A stretch of 64,000 bases of DNA from Siphonodentalium dalli. Taxonomy: Eukaryota; Mollusca; Scaphopoda; Gadilida; Siphonodentaliidae. Each line of letters begins with the position of its first letter. Position 1 is the stretch's first letter. Position numbers and translations under genes: made by a program. This document shows positions 12,255 through 24,390 of the stretch, in pieces. Location of the stretch: contig CP136064.1 in the NCBI GenBank assembly GCA_032622095.1, positions 183,998,209 through 184,062,208 of the forward strand, read 5' to 3'. The notes under the pieces were generated by a model. That model was not told where the DNA came from. It made no database searches and saw only the letters and a program-made list of their open reading frames with translations.

Positions 12255-12705
12255 AGATTGAAACCAAAAAAACATAAGAAAAACTGAATTTTCTGAGTCG
12301 AAAAAGGGGCATAACTCTGCCAAAAATGGTCGGGACAGAACCCAAGTTCGAACTTGACCTGTGTTTTGGTGGGAGAAAGTAATATAACCAAATTTGGATT
12401 CATTCCGATAAACTATACTAAAGTTATCATCCGGACAACAAATTTCAAGGATTTTCTAAGTCAAAAAAACGTTAAATAAGGGGCATAACTCCGGTGAAAA
12501 TTGGCGGGCGGAACCCCAAATTCGAACTTGAACTTACTTTTCGGCTAATTAAACCCACATACCCAAATTTTACTTAATTTTGGTTCACTCTAAACTAAAA
12601 GTTATCATACCGGACAACAGGTTAACGGACGGAGACGCCTGCCCGGACGGGACAGACCAATACTATAATACGGCCCTTTTTTTTTCAAAAGGGCGTATAA
12701 AAAAT
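12255..12705 (+). repeat. 5'-truncated copy of the CAAGAG...GGGCGTATA tandem-repeat element
   Basis: Shares the 'ggggcataactc' and 'gttatcatccgga' blocks and the 3' end 'tcaaaagggcgtataaaaa' with the full copies at 49355-50298 and 50784-51740. Here the ACGG run is degraded. Confidence 0.85.
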
Positions 12706-13245
12706 AGACATAATGGGGACCCCAAGGCACTTGCAGTGAGTAAATGTGAAACATATATAAACCTGAGCCTAAATACATCACCATGAAGAAGAACATGGAG
12801 CAAATGATAAACTATGTTCTTATATTTATTTTGGATAGTGTTCTCCACTAACATGATGAAACCATTGTAAACAAAACTGTTACAGTGGAATTACCAACAA
12901 AATTCCAATTAGTCCAATAAGACACCAAAGTTTAATCAAAACTTGACAGTAACCATTGGAAAATGTCAAAACCTTGAAAGATATTCTGAAAATCATATTG
13001 ACTAAATTATTTTAACTACATGATTAACAATGATTGTTGACAAATCTGTTAAAGTTATGTTTACATATAAACAATGGTTTTGACATGCAAATTTTTTTTT
13101 TTTGGAGAGCTATCAATAATGAATATAAGAACAAAGTTTATCTATTTCCCCATGTTCTTCTTTTTTACAGACTTTTATATTTTGGGATATTTATCCACAA
13201 TGAGTGCCTTGGGTCCCTTATAATACATATGGTTTACAACCATCA
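12697..13245. mobile_element. Inverted-repeat element, ~140-bp arms
   Basis: 'ggaccccaaggcac' through 'gaacatggagcaaatgataaac' to 'ggatagtgttctcc' (12716-12845) is matched in inverse by 13108-13235. Arms are about 75-80% similar by eye, with a ~260-bp AT-rich centre. Confidence 0.7.
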
Positions 13246-13559
13246 GAGGCCTTCAAAGGGGACAACAACAGGGAAAAGAAGTGGCAACTGGGTTTGCAAG
13301 ACAACATTAAGTTAACCATGATGTTAAATGTTTATTTAACCACAGATCGAAAAGCTAATTTTAACAGTAAATCAATACAAGTTCTAGTATATTCTTTTGA
13401 GATTCACAAGATATCACTACTAGTGCTAGAAATAACCTAAGGTCATCCAAAGTTAACTATTTCTCAGGCAATTTATTTTTCAGCTCGGTGAGGGAAGTTT
13501 TTATTTCTATTTGTACTAGCTGGGGGTACACAGCATTGCTCAGGTGAAGAATGCGTAAA

Positions 13560-14070
13560 ACTATGAATAAGGTGCCCGTCATTTGCAGAATGAGGTCCCC
13601 CAGAGGGTGAATTTAGTGACACTATCCCGTATAGCATGCTAGAATAACTAAATTCACCCTCTGGGTATCTCAATCTGCTTAGGCCTCATCTTCTCTGGAA
13701 AGTTTATTTATCAAATTTCTATAGAAACTTCTTCGCATAGATTATATTTCTTTTTTAGTTTAGTTTCGCTATATCCCCAAATTGGCAGACGACACATTGC
13801 ATAATCTAGGTTCCCAATGGGTGTACATCACAATTTTGAACTTCAATCCGAGTCTATGTCTGCCATAGCAGACGAGGCCATGCAGAATAAGGTCCTGCAA
13901 GAGGGTGAATTTGGCGATGCGAGCTTTCCAGAGAAGATGAGGTCTAAGCAGAATGAGATACCAGAGGGTGAATTTAGTGATGCTAGCATGCTATACAGGA
14001 TAGCGTCACTAATTTCACCCTCTGGTGATCTCATTCTGCAAATGACAGGCACACTAAACTCAGGCTAGAG
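13560..14070. repeat. Hairpin family 'gaggtccccagagggtgaattt', two copies
   Basis: Hairpins at ~13575-13680 and ~13870-14065 pair 'agagggtgaatttagtgatgctagc' with its inverse 'cactaaattcaccctctgg', ending in 'tgcaaatgacaggcac'. The same hairpin occurs at ~24045-24165, ~31935-32066, ~43385-43475, ~43560-43610 and ~43805-43925. Gene-poor; the small ORFs here are part of the repeat. Confidence 0.8.
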
Positions 14071-14950
14071 GCCAGTATGCTTGATTGGCTTTTTGCAACT
14101 CTGAACCAATCATGATAACACAAAATAATGTCAATGGAATTTTGTTTTGCTTACAATTAAAAAGATCAATGAGGCTCTTAACAATCAATGAGTGATTGGG
14201 ATGTCTGAGAAACCAATATTTAATATTGAAATGGCCTAATGAAGACTTTTTGGGATCAAAGTTTTCTCACCATAAGAATGAGACCAATTAACCCTTTGAT
14301 CTCAAAAAAATACTTGCTGATGAGTAGTTTACTTGTGAAATCTTCCGATAATAAGTTCAACAGGTACACAGCACATATATAAATGTCCCCCAGGAGAGGT
14401 GGCTTTTCGCTGAGGTTTATTAAGTTTTCTGAAGCGGCTTAATTCGAAAGATGTCTTAATCTGGCCTATGATTGTATATCCTTGATCCTGTTGTGGTTCA
14501 GGACTACTCCCAAAGATTATTTGCATCATATCTAAAGATGACTGAGATACCAGGATGAATGCATTTTACACTTTATGGCCCATAACTTCATAAGAAATAA
14601 ATGGACAACACCTGTTTATTGTGGACATTGTTTCCTTCATGCTGACTCATAAACCATACTAAAAATCATTCAAACATGACCTACGATACAAGATTCAAAA
14701 TTGGAACAAGTACATTTTCACTCCAAGGACCATAACTTTGCAAAAAATGAATGGGCTAAGCCCCAAAGTTGTAACGTATGAACATGTTCATGGAACCCCA
14801 TTTCTATATCCCCCACCAAAGTAACATTGTTTGCTGGTTTGTTTAACATATTATTTAAACATTTCCCCCAAAATTACTTAATAGGGATTCCTAGGTCTTC
14901 TGCAAAAGTTTGTATTATCGCAACACATATCCAAATGAATAATATAAAAA
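14071..14950. other. Intergenic, no gene recognised
   Basis: AT-rich sequence. It contains an isolated 'ttaaccctttgatc' at 14288, resembling the piggyBac-like terminus seen elsewhere, but no partner end. Nothing else supported. Confidence 0.5.
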
Positions 14951-14954
14951 TATG

Positions 14955-15169
14955 TAGTAATGCTCCAAGTAATCGACTTCTTAACCACAGCAGAATTATG
15001 GGTAACTTTTCAGGATTTAGTCGGAAATATGGCGTGTCGCCATTCATCGGAAAGCTCTCGAGGAGAGCTTTCCGATGAATGACAACTAGCCATATTTCCA
15101 ACTAAATCCTGAAAAGTTACCCATAATTCTGATGTGGTTATGAAGTCGATTAATTAGGGCATTACTGTA
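14955..15169. mobile_element. Palindromic MITE, family 1 (near-complete)
   Basis: Two near-perfect inverted halves meet at 'agctctcgaggagagct'. The ends read 'tagtaatgc..' and '..gcattactgta'. The family consensus end is TACAGTAATGCCCTAA, flanked by TA, which suggests a Tc1/mariner-type target site (inference). Confidence 0.88.
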
Positions 15170-15878
15170 CATTGTTGAAATGTTCTAAGTAAATTGGAGA
15201 ATCCATTCAGAAATAATAGCATTAATATAATTACACCTGTGCTATCCTATTCATCACCAGCCACATATTAAATTTGTGCATATTTAATATACATCCAATT
15301 CATATGCGCACCATATTATAATTTATTTGTGAAATATTACAATTATTTCTGGCATTTGAGAATTAGATTTAATAACTTAATTGTTAAATATATGGCCGAT
15401 TACACACAACATACAATACATACTAATCTTAACATCAGAAAACATTCTTTACAATGAAAAATAATCCAAGTATTGAAAATGTATCCATTACCTTTTGAGG
15501 AAATCCTTATAAGCGGCATATAATATTAAAACCCCAAATTAAAACTAGTCTTGGCTTGTTTTTGTTCTGAAGTTGTAAATTATCACTTCAGAAAGAAAAA
15601 GAGGTCATGGAACAATGAAGAACACGGCTTACCAACAAGATTTCTTAATTTTACTATCCTGGGAAAGGGGTGGAGGACAAACAATTTTTTCCCCAGCGCA
15701 TGTATCAGGGGGTGGTTGGGTGGTCAAGATAACCCAAAAGTATTTTTTTCCACAGCTCAAACAAGTTTCCTTAATTTTAATTAAACACATACACCAACCT
15801 GTAATAGGAAACGGACATTAAATGGTGAAAATTCTAATATTCTTCTGAAAACATTTTATATTGTGGGGTTTTTTTTGT
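15170..15878. other. Intergenic, no gene recognised
   Basis: AT-rich, with no conserved coding signal. The short ORFs around 15551-15821 have no recognisable motifs. Confidence 0.5.
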
Positions 15879-15899
15879 GGGGGGGGGGGGGGGGGGGGG
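15879..15899 (+). repeat. Poly-G tract of 21 bases
   Basis: An uninterrupted G run preceded by T-rich sequence. Such G runs recur next to 'acccacccacc' blocks at 6.6, 8.2, 38.8-39.3 and 57.5 kb, so they may mark a repeat family. Confidence 0.95.
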
Positions 15900-16120
15900 A
15901 GTGAGTGTTAGAAAAAACTTGCTAAAATGGAAAAAAAATTGTGTCAAGAGATGGGTAGGACCCAAAAAATGGACAAAGGTAAATAAGTGCCTGAAAATAT
16001 TCCCTGGGTGCACCCTGAGGACAGTAAAAATTAAGAACGTTTGTCTCACTTCTGCACATAAAGTTCAATAGGTGTATACAGAGGTAGATTTCTATCATTC
16101 TGGAATGGTTTGTGCCATGC

Positions 16121-16239
16121 TACAGTAATGCCCTAAATTATTGACTCCTTAAACACAGCAGAATTATGAGTAACTAAATCTTGAAAAGTTTCCCATAATT
16201 CTGCTGTGGTTAAGGAGTCGATTATTAAGGGCATTACTC
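16121..16239. mobile_element. Palindromic MITE, family 1 (short internal deletion form)
   Basis: Ends 'tacagtaatgccctaa' and 'agggcattac', but the centre between the halves is deleted, leaving ~119 bp. Confidence 0.85.
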
Positions 16240-16582
16240 TTATGTGCAAGTCAAGAATATCTTTCTGATCTGAGGTTCTTGAGATCAAGAGAGTATGATT
16301 AATGCAATGAGTTAATTTGTTCTCTTAATTTTTTTTAAATATATTAAGTCTTCAGAAAAAATGTAAAACATCTCATAATCTTAATAACTCAACTTATCTT
16401 GCAAAAATAAACAAACACATATAACATTTACAGTAAAAAAAATGTTAACATAGACAGGACATCGATGTGTCCAGTCAGACATGGAAAGAGGTGGCTCTGC
16501 AGAACACCTTCCAAGAGCTTTGTGCAGGTCAGCAGGCCCCAACTGATTGTAGCCTTACTTCAATAATTGTGTCAGTGTCTTA

Positions 16583-16685
16583 TACAGTAATGTCCTAAAT
16601 AATTGACTCCTTAACCACAGCAGAATTATGGGTAATTTTTCAGGATTTCATATGGCTTGTTGCCATTCATCGGAAACCTCTCACT
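16583..16685 (+). mobile_element. Half of a palindromic MITE, family 1
   Basis: Left half only: 'tacagtaatgtcctaa' to 'ccattcatcggaaacctctc'. The right half is absent. Confidence 0.8.
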
Positions 16686-16970
16686 GACAGAACCACACAG
16701 GTGTGAGTGTGTGGTGAGTGTTATCACATGTAATGGAATGTTGCAATAATATGTGGCACAACAAACAAGTGCGATAAAGTTCAAATCCTTCACACGTGTG
16801 GTTCTGTGTTTTTTACACACCGGCAAGCACATCTATAAGGATCGCTCTAGTGCATTTGGGTGAAATTACCACAAGGTAAATCGCACATAGGAATGAAATA
16901 AAAAAATGTAATCATGGTGCAAAAAAGTGTTCAATCTATATGGGACAGATTATCTGTTCCAGACTACCCT

Positions 16971-17154
16971 ACAGTAATGCAGAATTATGGGTAATTTTTC
17001 AGGATTTAGTCGGAAATATGGCTTGTTGCCATTCATCGGAAAGCTCCCACTGAGAGCTTTCCGATGAATGGCAACAAGCCATATTTCCAACTAAATCCTG
17101 AAAAGTTACCCATAATTCTGCTGTGGTTAAGGAGTCAATTATTTAGGGCATTAC
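16971..17154. mobile_element. Palindromic MITE, family 1
   Basis: The left end lost about 35 bp after 'acagtaatgc'. The remaining halves pair around 'agctcccactgagagct' and the right end is 'agggcattac'. Confidence 0.87.
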
Positions 17155-17997
17155 AATATGTGTTATAAATACTCATACAAAACACAGAGAGACCTTATCA
17201 CAACTCAAAATGTGGCATGATAATTTATATCAATATAAAAAACTTAAATATGCACAATCTGATTCGATGATCCCTGGATCAGCCCTCATAAGTGGTTATG
17301 GCAATCAGCATTGCTGAAGCCATTTGCTGAAGCAAGCTTGGCCACGGCAAATAGTTGCCGTAGCAGATTGCCATAGCCAAACAATCTGAAATAAGAGGGC
17401 TGTCATATCATCCAGTTACAACAGGAATATTACCGATTTTGTTATCCAAATTAGTTTATTGCCAATAAATACTCGCAACAATACCAAGTGCGATATCATA
17501 TTTGCCGAAAAATTCCTTTTATAACGTTTCTTGGCAGCTTGGACGGTGCCAAGTGTGGTTTACAACTTCCATATATGGCGATGCCTAGTTCGATGTGGAA
17601 TTCCCCAACATGTGTCATCACAAATGTAAACAAACATTTATTTCCACATGTAAAGAGCATGCTGTTATATAACATGTCTATTTGCATGACTAACATGATT
17701 ACCGATCATAAATATGTATATGTCTGTAATCACACATCACAATATACCTTAATTTTTGTTGCGGGCATTACTTTTCATTGTCTTATATTATGAAATTAAT
17801 TTGTGATCGCACTGATGATCACTGATAGCCCCTGAAGCCAAAGAAATAGTAACTTAGGAGCGTGAAATCAGATTATGCATTTTAAATTCTTTGGTTTCGC
17901 AAAAATAGTCAGAGCCAGAGTGATTTGTCATGTTAATGGTAATGAAACAGAATATCACACACATTATGAATTAGTGGAGATTTGTGAAACTTGTCTA
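17155..17997. other. Intergenic with one small hairpin
   Basis: A weak inverted repeat around 17280-17400 ('cagccctcataa', 'ggcaatcagcattgctgaag' / 'gattgccatagcc', 'agagggctg'). The 101-codon ORF at 17488-17793 has no recognisable motif and no support. Confidence 0.45.
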
Positions 17998-18001
17998 TTA
18001 A

Positions 18002-18336
18002 CCCTTTGGAGAGTATCTGTAACGTCATATACATGACGTCATGAGTAAATTTAACGTCAATGTCATAGCAATAATTATTAACAATTTCGGGTCAAAAGGG
18101 TCCAATAATTCGTTTTAATTTATGTGCATTTTTTTTTAACGTGTGTTATCACAATCGAATGCACTTATACATTTGGGACATTATATTGATCAAAATAACT
18201 CCTGTACAAATCATTTATAAATCAGATGATTTATTGAAGTTTTGTCTACGTAAAATAACACTTCCTGAAACGACATATATGTCGTTCTACTCCTCAACCG
18301 ATAGATGACATACATGTCGTTCTACTCGCCAAAGGG
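18002..18336. mobile_element. piggyBac-like MITE flanked by TTAA
   Basis: The ends are CCCTTTGG(A/C)GAGTA and its inverse, each followed outward by TTAA (17998-18001 and 18337-18340). CCCTTTG-type ends with TTAA duplication are characteristic of piggyBac transposons. Inside, the palindrome ACGACATATATGTCGT and variants occur near the right end, and ACGTCA motifs near the left. Confidence 0.8.
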
Positions 18337-18654
18337 TTAAATAGGCAGGAGTATTAATACAGAACACAAAATCAGATAACACAAGTAGAAATGTGTGCAA
18401 AGATGTACACTTTGAGTATTAAGAAAAAACCAAATACTATATATATAAATGATCGAGTGGAGATTTGTGAAATTTGGGTGTGAAAAATTGTGTCATTTGA
18501 GTGTAAGGATGAGAAAATTAATAGAAACAGTTTTGTTCTGTGGAGACATGTTCAGCTTTGGAATTTTTCGTCTCAGTCATGACCTGGAACATAAATGGAA
18601 CAAAGTGATGATTGACTGATAGTGGTTATCAGGTCATCCTGAATCAGACTATAC

Positions 18655-18828
18655 ATGTAATGCTCTAAGTAATCAACCCTTTAACCACAGCAGAATTTTT
18701 TCAGGGTTTAGTCGGAAATATGGCTTGTTGCCATTCATCGGAAAGCTCTCGGGTAGAGCTATCGGAAAGCTCTCGGGTAGAGCTTTCCAATGAATGGCAA
18801 CAAGTCGATTACTTAGAGCATTACTGTA
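18655..18828. mobile_element. Palindromic MITE, family 1, with internal duplication
   Basis: The centre contains a tandem duplication of 'cggaaagctctcgggtagag'. The right half is shortened. Ends 'gtaatgctctaag' and 'cttagagcattac'. Confidence 0.85.
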
Positions 18829-19066
18829 GTTACATTCAACTATAATAGTTGAATATGGATGATAGTCTCATCTCGAGCCCAGCCAGCTCCACTCACAATT
18901 CCATTCCTCTCCACGATATCAAGCTTACGCTGGCAGGGTCCAGTAGACTACCACATTAGTGGGCGGATTTCCACCCCCTATATTTCTGGATACGTTGTCA
19001 TAACCTTCTGACGTAATAACCAAACTTGAGTTAGGCTTCAACATAGGGAGCCCTGGTTGCCTGTGG

Positions 19067-19312
19067 TTATTCTACCGAGGCTAAATATAAAAACATAATT
19101 CCCCCGAAAAAATATAGTGGTCTGTACCAGTCTCTGATGCCGACGACATTACGGAGTAGAGCCAAAGAGCTGGCATCTGGTCTATATGGATGATTGACGT
19201 TTTGTGAATTTGATAACAAGGGATAATCCAAATTCATATTATTAAAAAATAAGCGTTTCACTAATTCGGTACCATGTTTGTTTTTGTGACTAAATAACAT
19301 GTCTCGATACAT
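19067..19312 (-). CDS. Unrecognised 81-codon ORF (doubtful)
   Basis: An open frame in a short non-repetitive patch between MITEs. The predicted peptide has a varied composition and a hydrophobic end (YFFGGIMFLYLAS), but I recognise no domain, and no splice or promoter evidence supports it. It may be chance. Confidence 0.12.
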   Translation of the reverse strand: MYRDMLFSHKNKHGTELVKRLFFNNMNLDYPLLSNSQNVNHPYRPDASSLALLRNVVGIRDWYRPLYFFGGIMFLYLASVE

Positions 19313-19378
19313 ATGCGACTGACTAAATCATGATTGCACAGGATAAGGAAGTCAATTAACATTCAATTTTGAAAGGCA

Positions 19379-19584
19379 TACAGTAATTCCCTAAGTAATC
19401 GACCCCTTAACCACAGCAGAATTATGGGTAACTTTTCAGGATTTAGTCGGAAATATGGCTTGTTGCCTTTCATCGGAAAGCTCTCCCTGAGACAAGGCAA
19501 CAAGCCATATTTCCGACCAAATCCTGAAAAGTTACCCATAATTCTGCTGTGGTTAAGAAGTTGATTACTTAGGGCATTACTGTA
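19379..19584. mobile_element. Palindromic MITE, family 1
   Basis: Full halves with ends 'tacagtaattccctaag' and 'cttagggcattactgta'; the centre is partly deleted at 'agctctccctgagacaagg'. Confidence 0.88.
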
Positions 19585-19674
19585 CTTGGGCCATTATTAA
19601 ATAAAATAAGCTGGCGCAAAATGTTGTAAACTAAATTTGATCTGGAGACTGTTCATTTGGCGAAATATTGTTAA

Positions 19675-20114
19675 AGGTACTCAATCCGATCAGACGCTCC
19701 TAAATTACTATTTCTTTGGCTTCGTGGGTAAAAAATATTTGATTCGAGTCAAAGAACCCACCCATCAAAGCTCAGGGTGATTAGATATCGATTTTAGAAG
19801 TTTGCTATTTCTATTGTTAGTGGACCAGAAGCACGTGGTCAAACGGATGAAGATGCGGATGAAGATGGGTAACTCTAAAATCAAGTGGTTATTAATTATT
19901 ATCACTTGATTTTAGAGTTATCCATCTTCATCCACATCTTCGTCCGTTTGACCACGTGCTTCTGGTCCACAAACAATAGAAATAGTAAACTTCAAAAATC
20001 GATATCTAATCACCCTGAGCTTTGATTGGTGGGTTCCTCGACTCTAATCAAATATTTTTTACCCCGAAGCCGAAGAAATAATAATTTAGGGGCGTCTGAT
20101 CGGATTGATTACCT
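19675..20114. mobile_element. TTAA-flanked palindromic MITE, family 2
   Basis: Near-perfect inverted halves of ~220 bp, with termini AGGTACTCAATCCGATCAGA and its inverse, flanked by TTAA (19671-19674, 20115-20118). Internal blocks include 'taactctaaaatcaagtggt' and 'tttgaccacgtgcttctgg'. Confidence 0.87.
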
Positions 20115-20328
20115 TTAAGAGTGCAATTTGGGGGTGCACTGGGATGCGCGATCCCATAGTTTCCAAAAAAACGAAAGTCAAATAGCGGATTGAGTAATAT
20201 CAAATTAAATTGTAATAGTTAAATACAACTATAATAGTTGAATTCAGGATTTGCCAGACCGAGTTATTATTTGATAATCTGTACATATTACATTTTGATA
20301 TCTCAGTTTATATCATGACCTCACTTAA

Positions 20329-20807
20329 AGGTACTCAATCCGACCAGAGGGTCCCCATCTCAACAGATTCCAACAACAACAATCCGATCAGAGGGTCCTA
20401 TATTACTATTTCTTTGGCTTTAGTGGTAAAAAATATTTGATTCGAGTCGAGGAACCCATCAAACAAAGCTCAGAGTTATTAGATATTGAGTTTGAAAATT
20501 CTTATGTTCTCGAGATGAGTACTAATAATTGCCGTCAATTTTGTTTCCTGCTCGAGATTTGTACACCAAAACTCTATTCAAACAAACAAGGATGGGTAAC
20601 TCTAAAATCAAGTGGTAATAATAACGCAATTTTGACTGAGATCTGGGCCAGAAAGTATTCCCGATAATGAAAAATAATAGATTTCTAAAATCGATATCTA
20701 ACAAATCTGAGCTTTGATGGGTGACTTTCTTGAATCGAATCAAATATATTTGACCCCCGAAGCCATTGAAATAGTAATTGAGAGGAGTTTTATCGGATTG
20801 AGTACCT
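20329..20807. mobile_element. TTAA-flanked palindromic MITE, family 2
   Basis: Same ends AGGTACTCAATCCGA../..TCGGATTGAGTACCT, flanked by TTAA (20325-20328, 20808-20811). The halves have diverged more than in the 19675 copy. Confidence 0.85.
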
Positions 20808-21038
20808 TTAATTGAGGTGAACAAAAGAAAAACATACCCAGCTATATGCAGTTCTAGCACATTTCAAAAGTTAGAAAGTGAAGGGTCCAAGTAACAAGAT
20901 TAAAAACCCAAAGATGCTAGAAATAGTTGCATTACATTATAATTAATCGAGTTTGAGGTAAAAACATGAACATTTCATTTTACATTGGAGACATTATTTA
21001 TTTTACTTTATATATTTATTTACATGTTTTATCAAATG

Positions 21039-21478
21039 AAAGGCCCACTTTTTGAATCACCAGATCACTTTATATAAAACATATTCCAGATCATATACCA
21101 TTTGAAAGAGGAAGCGCCAAACATTGTATTATCAACTGATAAGGTAAAATAAACATGGAACATGTTTTTGTCGAGGTACCGAGGTGTGTTCTGTGCTTAA
21201 TTTTGATCCAGACTGTACTGTAAAGTATATTATTCTCAATGAAAGGGGAACAACTATATCTATTAGTTTGAATTCTGTTGCATTCTGGATTGACAATGGG
21301 TGAAGTCTTTGAATGAATCTGAAAATCTCTATCACTTGGTGGACACTCATGTAGGCAACATCTGTTCCTTATTCTGGTGGAATATAATTTGTTTTTATTC
21401 CTCTTCCAAATGGTATACAATATGGAATATGTTGTGTATAATGTTATCTGGGCATTCGAAAATTAAGTAGGCCTTTAA
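21039..21478. mobile_element. Inverted-repeat element, ~70-bp termini
   Basis: 'aaaggcccacttttt..cagatcatataccatttgaaagag' is matched in inverse by 'ctcttccaaatggtatac..ttaagtaggccttta'. A partial inverted copy lies at ~56870-57062 ('taccatttga', 'cgaggtaccg', 'gcttaattttgatc'). Confidence 0.7.
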
Positions 21479-21597
21479 GCACTTCTGCTTGGAAAATGTG
21501 TCTATAAAAGAAATTGCCTAAAAAAAGTAAGCTTTGAGTGTTATAAACATAGAATAAAAAATCTTTCATATGATGCATGTCCTGCTTCAGCATTATT

Positions 21598-21790
21598 AAC
21601 CCTTTGATGACTGGAAATTTTGTGAAAACCCTGTGCCAATGCATGCCCATTGGGCGCCTCGCATATATAATAGAAGGCATTGGCCTAACAATAATTACCT
21701 TGACCTTATAAGCCAGTGAATTCTCTTATATACATGAGGCTCCCTATGGGAGGCTCGCAAATATATAAGAGAATGCACTGGCACAGGATC
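21598..21790 (+). mobile_element. piggyBac-like fragment with CCCTTTGA end and small hairpins
   Basis: TTAACCCTTTGATG is followed by 'ccctgtgccaatgcat', a hairpin (21636-21685) and 'ggcctaacaat', colinear with the inverse of 37937-37700. A second hairpin (21712-21783, 'gaattctcttatatacatgag') repeats the unit. No matching right end was found. Confidence 0.65.
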
Positions 21791-21899
21791 TTTAAAGGAA
21801 TTAGTCTCTCAAAAAAATATTTTTTTTATCGTCATAATACTAATAATATATGTCTAACAGACCCATTTCGCCAAGAAAATTCAAAATCGAGCAGATAGT

Positions 21900-24040
21900 A
21901 TTTATATTATTATGATATTAAAAAAATCGCGGAAATATCCGAAGTCAGTCAAGTGAGTGCGATCACATGACCACAACGCGGTCACATGACCGATCATCTG
22001 CATCGACGCTTACCGATGACAGCGGTGGGTGGAGCTTGAAATAATTCCGCCAATCGCATAACGAGTTGATAAATTACGCTGGATAATTACCTAAGCCTTT
22101 ACGATAAATAGCGATCACGGAATAATGTGCTGAATTATGAACTGGCTTTGCAAGAATGTGGATTATATAACGAATAATGATGGCTAAAATGCACTTTGAT
22201 GCGATAAAAGTTATTTGAAATGAGATTAATCTATGCAGAAACGCAATGAGCGAGCGGAATTTCGTGCGAAACTAATTTAACTATTTCTGAAAGAATACAA
22301 GTTAGGCCATATACCGGTACTTCATTCTTCGTTGTATGGTACGAATTTCGGAAGCTAGTTTACACATTAGTGTCATCCAGTTGTGCGCTATATGCGTACA
22401 ATTAAATACAAATGGGTGTGATTAAAAAGGTGGTAGTTATTGTACTAGTACATGTATCATGATGGCTTAAATTCGTCACAATAATGTTCCTGTCTGTTTC
22501 TTCACACGAAACATTTTGTGTGGAGAAGTGTACGACTGTGAACAGCTTGCTAAAATCCTTCCAGTCAAGATCGATAAGTGAGTAAACAAAATAATTCACT
22601 CGAATACACAGCAAACTGTTGAAACTACAATAATTATTAGTTAGGCTGCAGTTTGGCATAACGACATTTTTTTAATTGAAGGCTAGCCTGGCATTGTTTT
22701 TCAGTTTGTTGTTTGTTTTATTTTACGTTTTGATGTCACATATTGACTTTCTAGAGAGGATTTTTTTTGAATTGTTAGCATAGAAAAAATCCAATGATTG
22801 CCTCTAATAAAGAGCGTCCATGTTTTCGTCGCGGTGTAGACAATAAAGAGCGTTCTCAATTATGAACGTGCTCTATTTCGATATGTCATGGGTGATTTTG
22901 TATTGTGACAATTAAATATAAAGAGCGTCCATGCTTCCGTCTCACAAAAGCGGTAGACAATAAAGAGCGTTCTAAATTACGCACTGTGTTGTCTTTTTGG
23001 AGGTACTAAATAATGGATCGCTAGCCCGCTCACAACTGAACACACTACATCTACTAGCCATCTTGGAATATGTGGAGATGACAGATACTCGGGATATTTA
23101 TATCGAAAGTAAAACAACAAACAAACACAAAACAAAGGCGCATAAATAGAGTTAACATTATTCAGCCCAGTGTTTATATAAATTTGGGCGCTTCTTATAT
23201 ATGTATGACCAGAGCGATAATGTTCGAATTCTTTCTATTCACTTTGTGGCATTTTAGAGTGCAAACAAGTTCGCGACTGACACTGATGAATAGTCACTGA
23301 GTGATTACAAATCACCGAATGAATACGCGGGACAATCAAAGCACTAATTACTGCCATCTATTTACCAAAACAGACACGTGCCGGCATGTTAATTATTAAT
23401 GGCTACAAAAACAACAACCATTCTAGGGGCTATTAATTACTTTATTCACAGAGTTATTGTCTTCTATTCCAGATAAACGGCCAAAGCGTAACGTAATCTA
23501 TACACCACACGCGCACATACGACTCCGCATTTTAGTATCGGCTGACTTATGATTACGTCCTCGTAGTCTGCATAATAAACTCCGGCTCCGAATCTGTGTT
23601 TTTAATTCGCTCCCCACAAGTATGTCACTCGTAGTTTAGTCACGGAAATCTCCGAATACCGGTGGTGGTATTATTTATTTATTTTACGGGTTATTTATTA
23701 CGCGATCGGAATGGGACTTGGATCATTTTAATCACACCAGGGAGGGCTTTCCGATTGCGTTTTGTAGTTTCTAGAGCGAATAAGTCCTTTAATGATGCCA
23801 GTCAATCACAACATCCCATGGTAAAGCGACGAAGCCAATCAGAAGACTGTCAGAACTGCTATAGAGCGACAGCGATTATAATAATTATAAAAATAGCGTA
23901 ATAAATTTTCTGTCGCATTGCTAATTTTACACAATGTTTACAAATATTGAGATTACGACAACTAATTCAACATTAAAAAGTATCTATGAAGAGTCCAGAA
24001 TTTATCAATAACACAGAGCAAGGAGAATAGAATCCGGCTC
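21900..24040. other. Low-repeat 3' flank of MTHFR, no gene recognised
   Basis: More mixed base composition than the surroundings. It contains two copies of a ~115-bp segment (22805-22975, 'ataaagagcgtccatg' and 'gtagacaataaagagcgttct'). ORFs at 22402-22659 (minus) and 23662-23901 (plus) carry no recognisable motif. Confidence 0.5.
22805..22975 (+). repeat. Tandem duplication, ~115-bp unit
   Basis: 'aaagagcgtccatg(t/c)tt' to 'gtagacaataaagagcgttct' occurs twice, with small indels in between. Confidence 0.75.
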
Positions 24041-24044
24041 GAGA

Positions 24045-24165
24045 ATAGGGTGCCTGTCCAAAGAGCGTGAATTTGGTGATGCTAGCCCACTGTGTGTGAT
24101 AGCATCACTTAATTCACCGTCTGGGGACCTCATTCTGCAAAAGACAGGCACACTAAACTCAGACT
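24045..24165. repeat. Hairpin of the 'gagggtgaattt' family
   Basis: 'agagcgtgaatttggtgatgctagc' pairs with 'gcatcacttaattcaccgtctgg', followed by 'cattctgcaaaagacaggca'. It lies ~230 bp beyond the MTHFR stop. Confidence 0.75.
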
Positions 24166-24390
24166 TGAATAGAATTAAATATTTCCAAGAATGTCAACCA
24201 TATTTGTTATTCACGAAAACGAAACCGACAACAGATATCTATCAGTTGTAAAACTATTTATAATGCAAAATGTGCACGGTGACATCATACTGCAGGGATT
24301 GTCTGGGGATATCAATTTATAGCGACTGTAATGGGAAGAGTGTTGAAATGTTTCAGACTATAGAACGCATAGCTTGTTTAATAGTCTATT

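Noticed and set aside
15834-16071. ORFs across the poly-G tract
   Set aside because: Both strands give homopolymer Gly or Pro runs; artefacts of the 21-G tract.
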